A stretch of DNA of 44,550 nt from NCBI GenBank assembly GCA_030425355.1, contig JAUIAG010000008.1, forward strand, positions 1-44,550, in the 5' to 3' direction. Positions within the stretch are counted from its first letter, which is position 1, and each line of letters begins with the position of its first letter. Positions 8,426 through 15,970 of this stretch are shown here, in pieces. Source of the DNA: Verrucomicrobiia bacterium. Lineage in GTDB: Bacteria; Verrucomicrobiota; Verrucomicrobiia; Limisphaerales; JAJOIW01. The notes beneath the pieces are model-generated. The model made no database searches. It saw nothing but the letters and a program-made list of their open reading frames with translations, and had not been told where the DNA came from. The position numbers and the translations under genes were made by a program.

Positions 8426-10399
8426 ATGAAAAAGCTGATACCCGTTATCATTGTCGGACTGGCACTGGTCTACACCGTCAAACATGCCGTCCCCCCGAAA
8501 ACACCCGGCGAATTTCACTTGAATGAATTCGGCAGGCTCCCCGTGCTGATGAGCGGACGAATCCAGCCAATCGACACGGTCTCCCGGAACATGCTGATTC
8601 AGATTGCCGGCATGAGCAAAATTCCCGAGGACAAGACCCCCGCTCTGCAGTGGCTGATGGAACTCATCACAGACCCTGATGCCGCCGACCAGCGGCACAT
8701 CTTCCGCCTCCACCACCCGGAAATCATTCAGGATTTCAACCTCTCCGAACAGGGATACCGCAAAAAGCAGCTCTACTGGTTTTCGCTGGAGGAACTGCGG
8801 CCGCACCTCAAGACCATCTTCGACGAGGCAGTCAGAATCGGCGAAATCAAGGCGGAAAAACGCACCCACCAGGAGCGCCAGCTCTTCGAGGTGGCCAACG
8901 CCGTGCACACTTACCAGAGATTGCGACTGAGTTTCATCCCGGAAGGCATGGAAAACCTTGAGAAAGGCCTTGAAGAATTAAAGTCGATGGTGGTTGCCGC
9001 ACGCACCGAGGCACTCAAGCAGCAGCAGGGTGAGGAACACGACCAGCAGGCCATGGACTCATTCATAACACTCGGGCAGTCGATTGAGCAGGCCAGTCAG
9101 GCCGGTCTGCCAAGCATCATCCCTCCCCGTGAAGGAGAGCCTGCTGAGGCATGGACCAACGTCGGCCAGGCTGTCATGCGTTCCATCGAGTCACTCAACC
9201 AGGCCGATGGCGCCATTACTTATCCCGAAGATCTCCGGCTGTATGCAGATGCTCAGGCTGCGTTTCTCAACGACAATCCTGAGAAATTCAACGAAGCGGT
9301 TGGCGCCCTCTCTGCCAGCATGAAGAACCTGGAGCGGCCACACAAACCCGCCGACTCGGAGTGGCTGGTCGGCAAGATGATTTCCGCCACATTCGGCCGT
9401 GCAGTCGACTTCTTCCAGAAACCCAGCCGCAAGGCAAAGGTCGAGTTCTTTCTCAACCACCTCAATCCATTTGCCTGTGCCCAGGGAACATACATGCTTG
9501 GATTCCTTGCGGCGCTGGTTTTTGTGATCCGTCCACAGGCGAAAACCGCATGGCAGACCGCTCTCGGACTCACCGCCCTCGCCTTCCTGATCCACACCGG
9601 CGGCATCATCATGCGCATGCTGCTCGAAGGGCGCCCTCCGGTCACCAACCTCTACTCCTCCGCCGTCTTTGTGGGCTGGGGAGCCATCCTGCTGGCGCTG
9701 TTCACCGAAGTGCTTTTCCGCAACGGTCTCAGCATCCTCGGATGCACCATGATCGGCTTCGCCACCCTGATGGTCGCTCACTTCCTGTCGCTGGACGGTG
9801 ACACCATGGCGATGCTGCAGGCGGTGCTCGATACCAACGCATGGCTGGCAACTCATGTGACCACTGTCACTCTCGGCTACTCCGCCACCTTCGTCGCCGG
9901 ATTCCTTGGACTGGTCTACATGCTGATGGGAATTTTCACCCCGCTGCTGGACAAGGACCGCCGCAAAATGCTCGGCAAGGTCATTTACGGAATCATCTGT
10001 TTCGCCACACTGTTCAGCTTTGTCGGGACGATCCTCGGCGGAATCTGGGCAGACCAGTCATGGGGACGCTTCTGGGGCTGGGACCCCAAAGAAAACGGAG
10101 CCCTGCTCATCGTTATTTTCAACGCCATCATCCTTCATGCACGCTGGGGCGGTATGATCCGTGAGAGAGGCCTGGTCAACATGGCCATCTTCGGCAACGT
10201 CATCACCGCATTCTCATGGTTCGGCACCAACCTCCTCGGGGTCGGACTCCATTCTTACGGCTTCATGGAAGGCACATTCCGGCCATTGTTCCTTTTCATT
10301 GCCTCTCAGGTCCTCCTCGTTGCCATAGGCATGTTCCTGCCGGAAAAATTCTGGATGAGCTATCGCAGGTCCTCCTCCGGAAACTCGGCGGCCGCGTGA
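8426..10399 (+). CDS. ccsA: CcsA cytochrome c synthase subunit with long N-terminal domain
   Basis: A 657-residue protein, about twice the length of classical CcsA. Residue 1 onward is a membrane anchor (MKKLIPVIIVGLALVYTV), then about 320 residues of a largely helical soluble region (WLMELITDP, EELRPHLKTIF, KGLEELKSMV), then the multi-pass CcsA core from about residue 350. The core holds the tryptophan-rich haem-handling motif GGIWADQSWGRFWGWDPKEN at 538-557 and nearby histidines (HARWGG, GVGLHSYGF). With ResB it forms the System II haem lyase that serves the CxxCH proteins encoded elsewhere in this window. ATG 8426 begins 20 bp after resB. A strong terminator follows at 10450-10482. Confidence 0.92.
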   Translation: MKKLIPVIIVGLALVYTVKHAVPPKTPGEFHLNEFGRLPVLMSGRIQPIDTVSRNMLIQIAGMSKIPEDKTPALQWLMELITDPDAADQRHIFRLHHPEIIQDFNLSEQGYRKKQLYWFSLEELRPHLKTIFDEAVRIGEIKAEKRTHQERQLFEVANAVHTYQRLRLSFIPEGMENLEKGLEELKSMVVAARTEALKQQQGEEHDQQAMDSFITLGQSIEQASQAGLPSIIPPREGEPAEAWTNVGQAVMRSIESLNQADGAITYPEDLRLYADAQAAFLNDNPEKFNEAVGALSASMKNLERPHKPADSEWLVGKMISATFGRAVDFFQKPSRKAKVEFFLNHLNPFACAQGTYMLGFLAALVFVIRPQAKTAWQTALGLTALAFLIHTGGIIMRMLLEGRPPVTNLYSSAVFVGWGAILLALFTEVLFRNGLSILGCTMIGFATLMVAHFLSLDGDTMAMLQAVLDTNAWLATHVTTVTLGYSATFVAGFLGLVYMLMGIFTPLLDKDRRKMLGKVIYGIICFATLFSFVGTILGGIWADQSWGRFWGWDPKENGALLIVIFNAIILHARWGGMIRERGLVNMAIFGNVITAFSWFGTNLLGVGLHSYGFMEGTFRPLFLFIASQVLLVAIGMFLPEKFWMSYRRSSSGNSAAA

Positions 10400-10449
10400 A
10401 CTGAACCAGGCTGAAAAACTTCTCATCCATTCCGATTCGCTTTATCTCC

Positions 10450-10482
10450 CGCGGAGGCCACAACGGCCTCCGCGTTTTTTTT
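10450..10482 (+). terminator. Rho-independent terminator after ccsA
   Basis: A perfect 10-bp G+C-rich stem (10450-10459 paired with 10465-10474) with a 5-base loop is followed at once by eight T residues (10475-10482). It closes the resB-ccsA transcription unit. Confidence 0.92.
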
Positions 10483-10504
10483 AATTTTCATACCGCTATC
10501 CATT

Positions 10505-10554
10505 CCCACTCCACTGGTGCCAGGCACGGATGTGCCTGGCACCAGTGGAGTGGG
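10505..10554. repeat. Perfect 23-bp palindrome, REP-like
   Basis: Arms at 10505-10527 and 10532-10554 are exact reverse complements with a 4-base loop (GGAT). The inner core GTGCCAGGCAC...GTGCCTGGCAC is of the kind seen in extragenic palindromes mobilised by RAYT (TnpA-REP) transposases in other bacteria (from memory, not searched). There is no T-tract, and it sits directly after an efficient terminator, so termination is not its obvious job. I saw no second copy in this window. Confidence 0.8.
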
Positions 10555-10621
10555 CAAGTGGGAGTGGAGAGCGGCCATGTCAGGTTGTCTTCTCAGGCAT
10601 TCCCTGAGAGAATCGCTCCCG

Positions 10622-11122
10622 ATGATCAGGGAACCTGTGCATTTTGACCGGCGAGCCATGGCTGCCGTTTTCCTTGGGCTGGTGATCGCGACGATCACTG
10701 TCGGCTGCCACACTCCGGCCCCGGACAGTCTCCGGGAGTCCGATTCATTTCGAATTGGAGAAGCACTGCAGATCCACAGTTACGCACATCTCAAAGGGAA
10801 TCTCGACTGGCTGATGAGCACCTACCGGAAGTCAGACCGAACATCCCATTCCCACGACGGTGAACTCTTCAGTGGATGGAAGGAAGTGTCCGGCCACTAT
10901 CAGAGTCTGCTTGAGGATCGCCGGATCGAGCATCTGAACCAGTCCGATCTGACCATCGAGATGGATTTATCGAGGCTCGACAGGGCATCGGCGAGAATAC
11001 GGCGTTCGATTGTGTCGACCGACGGGAGCGTGATCTCATCGGGAATCTTCACGGCACGCTTCCAGAAACGCTACGGTCAGTGGCTTATCACCGGGAGCGA
11101 CTTCGTTCCGGATGAACAATGA
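10622..11122 (+). CDS. Small lipoprotein, possibly NTF2-like fold
   Basis: A 166-residue protein. The N-terminus MIREPVHFDRRAMAAVFLGL followed by VIATITVGC gives a lipoprotein signal with Cys29. The mature part reads FRIGEALQIHSYAHLKGNLDWLMSTY then SGWKEVSGHYQSLLEDRRIEH and a strand-rich C-terminus ending AR...RYGQWLITGSDF. That helix-then-sheet pattern, with a final W-x-I strand, resembles NTF2/DUF4440-type proteins, but the match is by eye. The frame is open back to 10517 within the palindrome; ATG 10622 gives the best signal peptide, with ATG 10577 and 10658 possible. The ribosome binding site is weak. No partner is suggested by neighbours. Confidence 0.62.
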   Translation: MIREPVHFDRRAMAAVFLGLVIATITVGCHTPAPDSLRESDSFRIGEALQIHSYAHLKGNLDWLMSTYRKSDRTSHSHDGELFSGWKEVSGHYQSLLEDRRIEHLNQSDLTIEMDLSRLDRASARIRRSIVSTDGSVISSGIFTARFQKRYGQWLITGSDFVPDEQ

Positions 11123-11164
11123 CCAAAAATGAAGGCGCCATGCACGGGTGCCGGGCGCCTTCAT
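11123..11164 (-). terminator. Terminator of the dienelactone hydrolase gene (minus strand)
   Basis: A perfect 11-bp stem (11129-11139 with 11154-11164) has a 14-base loop. Read on the minus strand it is followed by a run of T residues (complement of 11124-11128). It lies about 60 bp past the stop of the minus-strand hydrolase gene and converges with the lipoprotein gene. Confidence 0.75.
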
Positions 11165-11226
11165 CGTTCCATCTCCGATACTGAAGTATGAGATAAGGTG
11201 GCGGCGGAGATTGATGACTGAAGAAA

Positions 11227-12114
11227 CTACTTGAGGTGTTCCCTGAAGAAATCGACTGTGCGGTTCCATGCCAGGGTGGCGGCCTCTTTGTCGTAGCGGG
11301 GTGTGGTGTCGTTATGGAAGCCGTGGTTGACTTCCGGGTACATGAAGGCCTGATATTCCACTTCGTTTTCCTTGAGGGCTTCTTCGTAGGCAGGCCATCC
11401 TGCGTTCACCCGGCTGTCCAGTTCCGCATAATGGAGCTGGAGAGGTGCCTTGATTTTTGCCACATCGGCAGCATCGGGCTGAGTGCCATAAAAAGGCACT
11501 GAGGCTTTCAGATCTGGAAGCCGCACCGCCATCATGTTGCAGATCCACCCGCCAAAGCAGAAGCCAACCACACCGACATTCCCGTCACATTCCGGGTGAT
11601 CCTTCAGGTAACGGAAAGCGGCAATAAAATCCTCCAGCATTTCATCACGGTCCCGCTCTCTCTGAAGTCTGCGGCCATCATCGTCATTACCCGGATACCC
11701 ACCCAGCGGTGTCAGGGCATCCGGTGAAAGGGAAATAAACCCGGCCACCGCAGCCCTTCGGCCCACATCGGCAATATACGGATTGAGTCCGCGGTTCTCA
11801 TGCACCACCACGATGCCGGGCAGCTTTCTGCCGGCATCCACCGGGCGACAAAGCTGCCCCTTGATCGTTCCCCCTCCCTTCGGTGATTCATAGGAGACTG
11901 TCTCCGTTTTAAGCCTTTCGTCATTCGCCTTGATCTGCTGCGCACCGGCATACTGCGGCGACAGAAATTCAAATAACGCGGCGGCTGTGATTCCTCCCGC
12001 GGCATATCGACCAAGCTGGTCCATGAATTCACGTCTGCCTATGTCGTCATGGACATACTTGTCGAACAGGTCATAGACCTCCTGGCTGATATCTTCCTTG
12101 CGTATGGGGTTCAT
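11227..12114 (-). CDS. Dienelactone hydrolase family protein with Tat-like N-terminal segment
   Basis: A 295-residue alpha/beta hydrolase. The catalytic residues are readable: nucleophile Cys186 in VGFCFGGW, Asp233 in AELDSRV, His264 in NHGFHN, plus Glu106 in VVHENRGL, the usual acidic partner. The N-terminal part (GRREFMDQLGRYAAGG, then a short hydrophobic stretch and AGA) resembles a Tat-type signal placed about 25 residues in, as in the YghX-like subgroup. So it may be exported or membrane-held. The frame is open upstream to 12375, but ATG 12114 fits the family. A Shine-Dalgarno AGGAG lies 14 bases upstream, oddly far, with a two-codon ORF in between. The substrate is unknown; it is divergent from the HI0933-type flavoprotein. 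Confidence 0.88.
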   Translation of the reverse strand: MNPIRKEDISQEVYDLFDKYVHDDIGRREFMDQLGRYAAGGITAAALFEFLSPQYAGAQQIKANDERLKTETVSYESPKGGGTIKGQLCRPVDAGRKLPGIVVVHENRGLNPYIADVGRRAAVAGFISLSPDALTPLGGYPGNDDDGRRLQRERDRDEMLEDFIAAFRYLKDHPECDGNVGVVGFCFGGWICNMMAVRLPDLKASVPFYGTQPDAADVAKIKAPLQLHYAELDSRVNAGWPAYEEALKENEVEYQAFMYPEVNHGFHNDTTPRYDKEAATLAWNRTVDFFREHLK

Positions 12115-12116
12115 AG

Positions 12117-12133
12117 TCAGATCATTATCTCCT
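12117..12133 (-). promoter_or_regulatory. Displaced Shine-Dalgarno with minimal start-stop ORF ahead of the hydrolase
   Basis: On the minus strand AGGAG (12129-12133) is followed 3 bases later by ATG ATC TGA (12125 down to 12117), and the hydrolase ATG comes two bases after that TGA. A ribosome could load on the mini-ORF and reinitiate at the real start. It may be chance. Confidence 0.25.
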
Positions 12134-12214
12134 GCAATGGAATTTTGGCAAGCACCGCCCGTGACCGTATAGTGTGCAGCACGGGAGCCCGAAACCTCCA
12201 CGGATAAAAAATGG

Positions 12215-13441
12215 ATGAAGACCAGAATCGCAGTCATAGGCGGAGGCGCAGCCGGTTTTTTTTCGGCTATCAGTGCCGGTGAATCCGGAGGTGATTGTGA
12301 AGTTGAGCTTTTTGAACAATCAGACCGTCTCCTTGCCAAAGTGAAGATTTCGGGCGGCGGGCGCTGCAATGTCACTCATGCCTGTTTTGAACCCCGTGAG
12401 CTGATTCGTCATTACCCGCGCGGATCCCGTGAACTGCTGGGGCCATTTCATATCTGGCAGCCGACTCACACGATTCAGTGGTTTGAATCCCGTGGTGTCA
12501 GGCTGAAGACGGAGGATGACGGCCGCATGTTCCCGGTAACCGATTCCTCCACGACCATCATGAATTGCCTGATCAGTGCCGCTGATGAAGCCGGCGTGAA
12601 GGTCTCCACCAACAGCCGGATTGAGAAGATCAGCGTGGATAATAACAGTCTGTTCACAGTCCACATCAGGGATCAGCCTCCCCGGACATTTGACCGAGTT
12701 ATTATCGCGACCGGCGGCGGAAAGCAGTCCGGCGGAATAGCCTTCGCCAAATCTCTCGGACACACCATTACCGAACTGGCCCCTTCCCTGTTTACTTTCC
12801 ATTGCAGGGATCACCGGATTACAGACCTGCAGGGACTCTCCGTGCCAATGGTGACAGTCCGTTGTGCCATGGAGAATCTCGAACAGCAGGGGCCGCTTCT
12901 GATCACACACTGGGGATTCAGCGGCCCGGCAATCCTCCGCCTGTCTGCATGGGGTGCGCGCGCCCTCGCCCGCCTCAATTACACCTTCACCCTGAATGTG
13001 AACTGGACCGGTGGCCACAACAGTGACATGGCCCGCGTACTGATAGAAAAACAGCGACAGGCCAACGGCCGGAAAATGGTCGGGGCCACCTGTCCCTTTG
13101 ACATTCCACGACGGATCTGGGAAAGGCTGGTTCGTGCCGTCGGCATCCCCGGAGATCTCCAATGGTCGAGGCTCAACCGCCAGCAAATCCTGTCCCTGTG
13201 TCGGGAATCGACGGCGGGATCATTTCAGATAAAGGGAAAGAGTATGAACAAGGAGGAGTTCGTGACCTGTGGAGGCGTGGATCTCCGCGAGGTCGATTTC
13301 CGGACTATGCAGAGCCGCCTTGTCCCGGGGCTGTTTTTCGCCGGGGAAGTCCTCGATATCGATGGCGTCACCGGCGGATTCAACTTCCAGGCCGCATGGA
13401 CCACCGGCCACATCGCCGGGAAAACTGCTGCCGCTCCATAA
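12215..13441 (+). CDS. HI0933-family NAD(P)/FAD-dependent flavoprotein
   Basis: A 408-residue protein of the HI0933/BaiN-like family. The N-terminal FAD loop is IAVIGGGAAGFFSAISAG (residues 5-22). The family signature KISGGGRCNVTH follows near residue 46, with PVTDSSTTIMNCL near 104. A middle inserted beta domain contains HWGFSGPAIL. The C-terminal FAD motif is FFAGEVLDIDGVTGGFNF with QAAWTTGHIAG at the very end. Length and motif order are normal for the family. Members are cytoplasmic oxidoreductases of mostly unknown physiological substrate; some are quinone- or bile-acid-linked. ATG 12215 is chosen because the FAD loop begins at residue 5. It is divergent from the hydrolase gene with a gap of about 100 bp. 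Confidence 0.92.
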   Translation: MKTRIAVIGGGAAGFFSAISAGESGGDCEVELFEQSDRLLAKVKISGGGRCNVTHACFEPRELIRHYPRGSRELLGPFHIWQPTHTIQWFESRGVRLKTEDDGRMFPVTDSSTTIMNCLISAADEAGVKVSTNSRIEKISVDNNSLFTVHIRDQPPRTFDRVIIATGGGKQSGGIAFAKSLGHTITELAPSLFTFHCRDHRITDLQGLSVPMVTVRCAMENLEQQGPLLITHWGFSGPAILRLSAWGARALARLNYTFTLNVNWTGGHNSDMARVLIEKQRQANGRKMVGATCPFDIPRRIWERLVRAVGIPGDLQWSRLNRQQILSLCRESTAGSFQIKGKSMNKEEFVTCGGVDLREVDFRTMQSRLVPGLFFAGEVLDIDGVTGGFNFQAAWTTGHIAGKTAAAP

Positions 13442-13510
13442 TTGAAAACTAATCCCGGCCCGTGTATCATGTAATCATTCCCAATTCAGGTAATTGAACA
13501 GAGGCAAATC

Positions 13511-13750
13511 ATGATGGATTTATTCCCCTCCCCATCCAGACAAACGACGCCCTCCGAGTATGCGGTGCTGATTCATGGCGCATCGATCATTCTGATTCTT
13601 CTCGGTCTGGCGGGTTTCGGGATTCGGATTTTTGCCACACCAGAGGATGAGGCGGTGAGCGAATTCCTCTCCTACTGTTCCGCATGGGCTCTGGGGACGG
13701 GCGCATTCATAACATTCATTCACTGGCTGGTGCGCCGGCTCTCAGGCTAG
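13511..13750 (+). CDS. Small membrane protein, function unknown
   Basis: A 79-residue protein with an AGAGG ribosome binding site about 5 bases before ATG 13511. Two hydrophobic helices are visible (AVLIHGASIILILLGLAGFG and a second, SAWALGTGAFITFIHWLV), separated by a short acidic loop (ATPEDEAVSEF), and the protein ends in a basic tail. It lies 69 bp after the flavoprotein gene on the same strand and may be its co-transcribed neighbour. I do not recognise the family. Confidence 0.55.
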   Translation: MMDLFPSPSRQTTPSEYAVLIHGASIILILLGLAGFGIRIFATPEDEAVSEFLSYCSAWALGTGAFITFIHWLVRRLSG

Positions 13751-14320
13751 GCTGTGCCGTTCTGTCCCCGCCCCGCCCCAGCCGATGTGAGCCACCCGGA
13801 CATGGGAAGAATTCCAGTGCTCTCACCTTTGATTTGCTCTGAAAATGTGATCCGTTCGATTTTTTCGAGGCTTATTTCATCATCCCGGCAGCCTCGATGG
13901 AGCATATTCGGGGCCTTCGCTGAAGCTGATGTTACCTTCTCACTCGTACCCTTCCCCTTTCTTCCCCGGCATTTTTCCCTGCTTATTCATTGTTTCCGTC
14001 GGCTCTGTTTGCTCCTGATCCAATCTTTCGCGATCAGCTCTCGAAGCAACACGAACCCTGTTGGGGCCAGGTAAATGGAAAAAAAAAGTTCTTGCAATTT
14101 CATGGAAATCCTTCAGTGTGCTGGCAGCCATGCGGAAAGAGTTCCGCGGAGGGACGAATGAGAAACCTTGTGATTTCTGAAGTTATCCTTTAACTGGCAC
14201 CTGAACCGGTCTCCATCGATGAGTGATTGATTTGGGTATATGAAAAGTGTCATCGATGAGCCCGCACAATAGTAAGAAAATTGAGCAAATGGCTGAGGCC
14301 GGGCGGGCATTCCAGAATAA
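13751..14320. other. 570-bp gene-free region, probable leader/promoter region of the DEAD-box helicase
   Basis: No open frame here has coding character or homology. It holds a 7-bp inverted repeat (13866-13872 with 13890-13896), a poly-A stretch near 14080, and TTGCAA just after it that could act as a -35 element. Helicases of this family often have long 5' leaders used for cold or autogenous control, so a long untranslated leader is the simplest reading (inference). Confidence 0.4.
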
Positions 14321-15808
14321 ATGAATACATCTACATCGTTCGAAGCGCTGCCACTGGCTGCGCCGCTGCAGCGTGCATTGCGCGCCAAAAATTACACCCA
14401 TCCATCACCTATCCAGGAGCAGGCAATACCCGTGCTTCTCGAGGGTCGGGACCTGCTGGGAGCTGCCCAGACCGGAACCGGCAAGACCGCGGCCTTCGCG
14501 CTGCCTATCCTGCAGAATATCCACGAGAATCCGGCACGTCCGGAGAGACACCGGATGCGGGCCCTCGTTCTGACACCCACCAGGGAACTGGCGGTACAGG
14601 TTGCCAAAAGTTTCACTGATTACGGGGCCCATATGAAAGTGACCGTTGAAACCGTCTATGGCGGGGTCAGCATGAGCCGGCAAATCACCGCCATGAAGCG
14701 TGGGGTGGATGTGCTGGTGGCCACTCCGGGAAGGCTTCTCGACCTGCGCAATCAGGGCGAGGTGGATTTCGGTGGTGTCGAATTCTTCGTCCTTGATGAA
14801 GCCGACCGGATGCTCGACATGGGCTTCATTAATGACATCCGGAAGATCATCGGCGAGCTGCCGGCAAGAAGGCAGTCACTTTTCTTCTCAGCCACACTGT
14901 CCCCGGAAATCAATGAACTCGCCCACGAGATCCTGAACAACCCGGCGGAAATCCGTCTGTCTCCCAAGGTGACCACAGCTGAAAAGATCGATCACCAGTT
15001 GTGCTATGTGGGACAGGAAAACAAACTGTCGCTTCTCCAGCATCTTCTGAATGAACAGCAGGATCGGGGCGGGCGTCAGCTGACCCTGGTTTTCACACGG
15101 ACAAAATTCCGTGCCGACAAGGTGGCAAAGGCGCTGGGACGCGAAGGTTTCCGGGCTGAGGCCATCCACGGCAACAAGACCCAGGCGGCCCGCCAGAGGG
15201 CTCTGGAAAGTTTCCGCAAGGGACGGTCACCAATTCTTGTCGCCACCGATGTGGCTGCCCGGGGAATTGATGTCAAGGATGTGTCGCTGGTGGTGAATTT
15301 TGATATGCCTGATGAGCCGGAATCCTATGTGCACCGCATCGGACGCACAGCACGGGGCGGAGCAGCAGGAACGGCACTCACATTCTGTTCCGAGGACAAC
15401 CTCAAGGAACTCATGGCCGTCGAGAGACTCATCAAGACCGAGATCCCTGTCTACGCCAACCACGAATTCCACATTGAGAAGCTCGGTCATATTCGCACCA
15501 TGGCCGCCAAAATGACCAATGGCCGCGGACGCAATGGATCACGCCCTTCCTTCAAAAAAGATCGCGATCGGGATCGGGATGGGCAAAACCAGGCCCGCCC
15601 CGGCAGAAGCCGCAGCCGCTTCGGCAAGGGTGGATATCAGGCATCACCCTACTCATCCGACCGCCCATCCTTCAGGGACCGCGGTCCGAAGCAGGATGAC
15701 ACCGCCGCGGCTCCAAAGGCCCGGGACTTCCAGAACCGCCCCAAAAGGAAACCTTCACGGAAAATCCCCACAGCCGTCCGCAACAACGGACAGCCGCTGG
15801 CCCGCTGA
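14321..15808 (+). CDS. DEAD-box ATP-dependent RNA helicase, RhlE-like
   Basis: A 495-residue helicase with all motifs: Q motif (THPSPIQEQA), Walker A AQTGTGKT at 49-56, PTRELA at 86-91, TPGR near 135, DEAD at 159-162, SAT at 190-192, then domain 2 with VATDVAARGID and HRIGRTARGG. After about residue 400 comes a low-complexity basic tail with Arg/Asp repeats (DRDRDRDGQNQARPGRSRSR) and RPKRKPSRK, which should bind RNA non-specifically. It acts on structured RNA in ribosome assembly or mRNA decay. The order of motifs and the tail fit the RhlE group better than DeaD. A terminator follows at 15839-15872. The upstream 570 bp without a gene may be its leader. Confidence 0.95.
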   Translation: MNTSTSFEALPLAAPLQRALRAKNYTHPSPIQEQAIPVLLEGRDLLGAAQTGTGKTAAFALPILQNIHENPARPERHRMRALVLTPTRELAVQVAKSFTDYGAHMKVTVETVYGGVSMSRQITAMKRGVDVLVATPGRLLDLRNQGEVDFGGVEFFVLDEADRMLDMGFINDIRKIIGELPARRQSLFFSATLSPEINELAHEILNNPAEIRLSPKVTTAEKIDHQLCYVGQENKLSLLQHLLNEQQDRGGRQLTLVFTRTKFRADKVAKALGREGFRAEAIHGNKTQAARQRALESFRKGRSPILVATDVAARGIDVKDVSLVVNFDMPDEPESYVHRIGRTARGGAAGTALTFCSEDNLKELMAVERLIKTEIPVYANHEFHIEKLGHIRTMAAKMTNGRGRNGSRPSFKKDRDRDRDGQNQARPGRSRSRFGKGGYQASPYSSDRPSFRDRGPKQDDTAAAPKARDFQNRPKRKPSRKIPTAVRNNGQPLAR

Positions 15809-15838
15809 AAAAATCAGTTCAAACAACCATTTCCATCA

Positions 15839-15872
15839 ACCCGCAGGATCACCCGGCGGGTTTTTCTTTTTT
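15839..15872 (+). terminator. Rho-independent terminator after the DEAD-box helicase
   Basis: A short stem ACCCGC (15839-15844) pairs with GCGGGT (15856-15861) and runs straight into a T-rich tract, TTTTTCTTTTTT. It lies 30 bp past the helicase stop codon. Confidence 0.8.
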
Positions 15873-15970
15873 GAAGGTGAACTGTTCCAGAATCACGGGT
15901 GCCGCCGTTTGATTCATTTTGAAAATGTTGTCAGGATGATTATGGTTCGGGAGAGCAGCTACAAAACTGA

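Noticed and set aside
13754..14074. 106-codon open frame in the gene-free region before the helicase
   Set aside because: No ribosome binding site, composition unlike neighbouring genes, and a sequence that resembles translated non-coding DNA.
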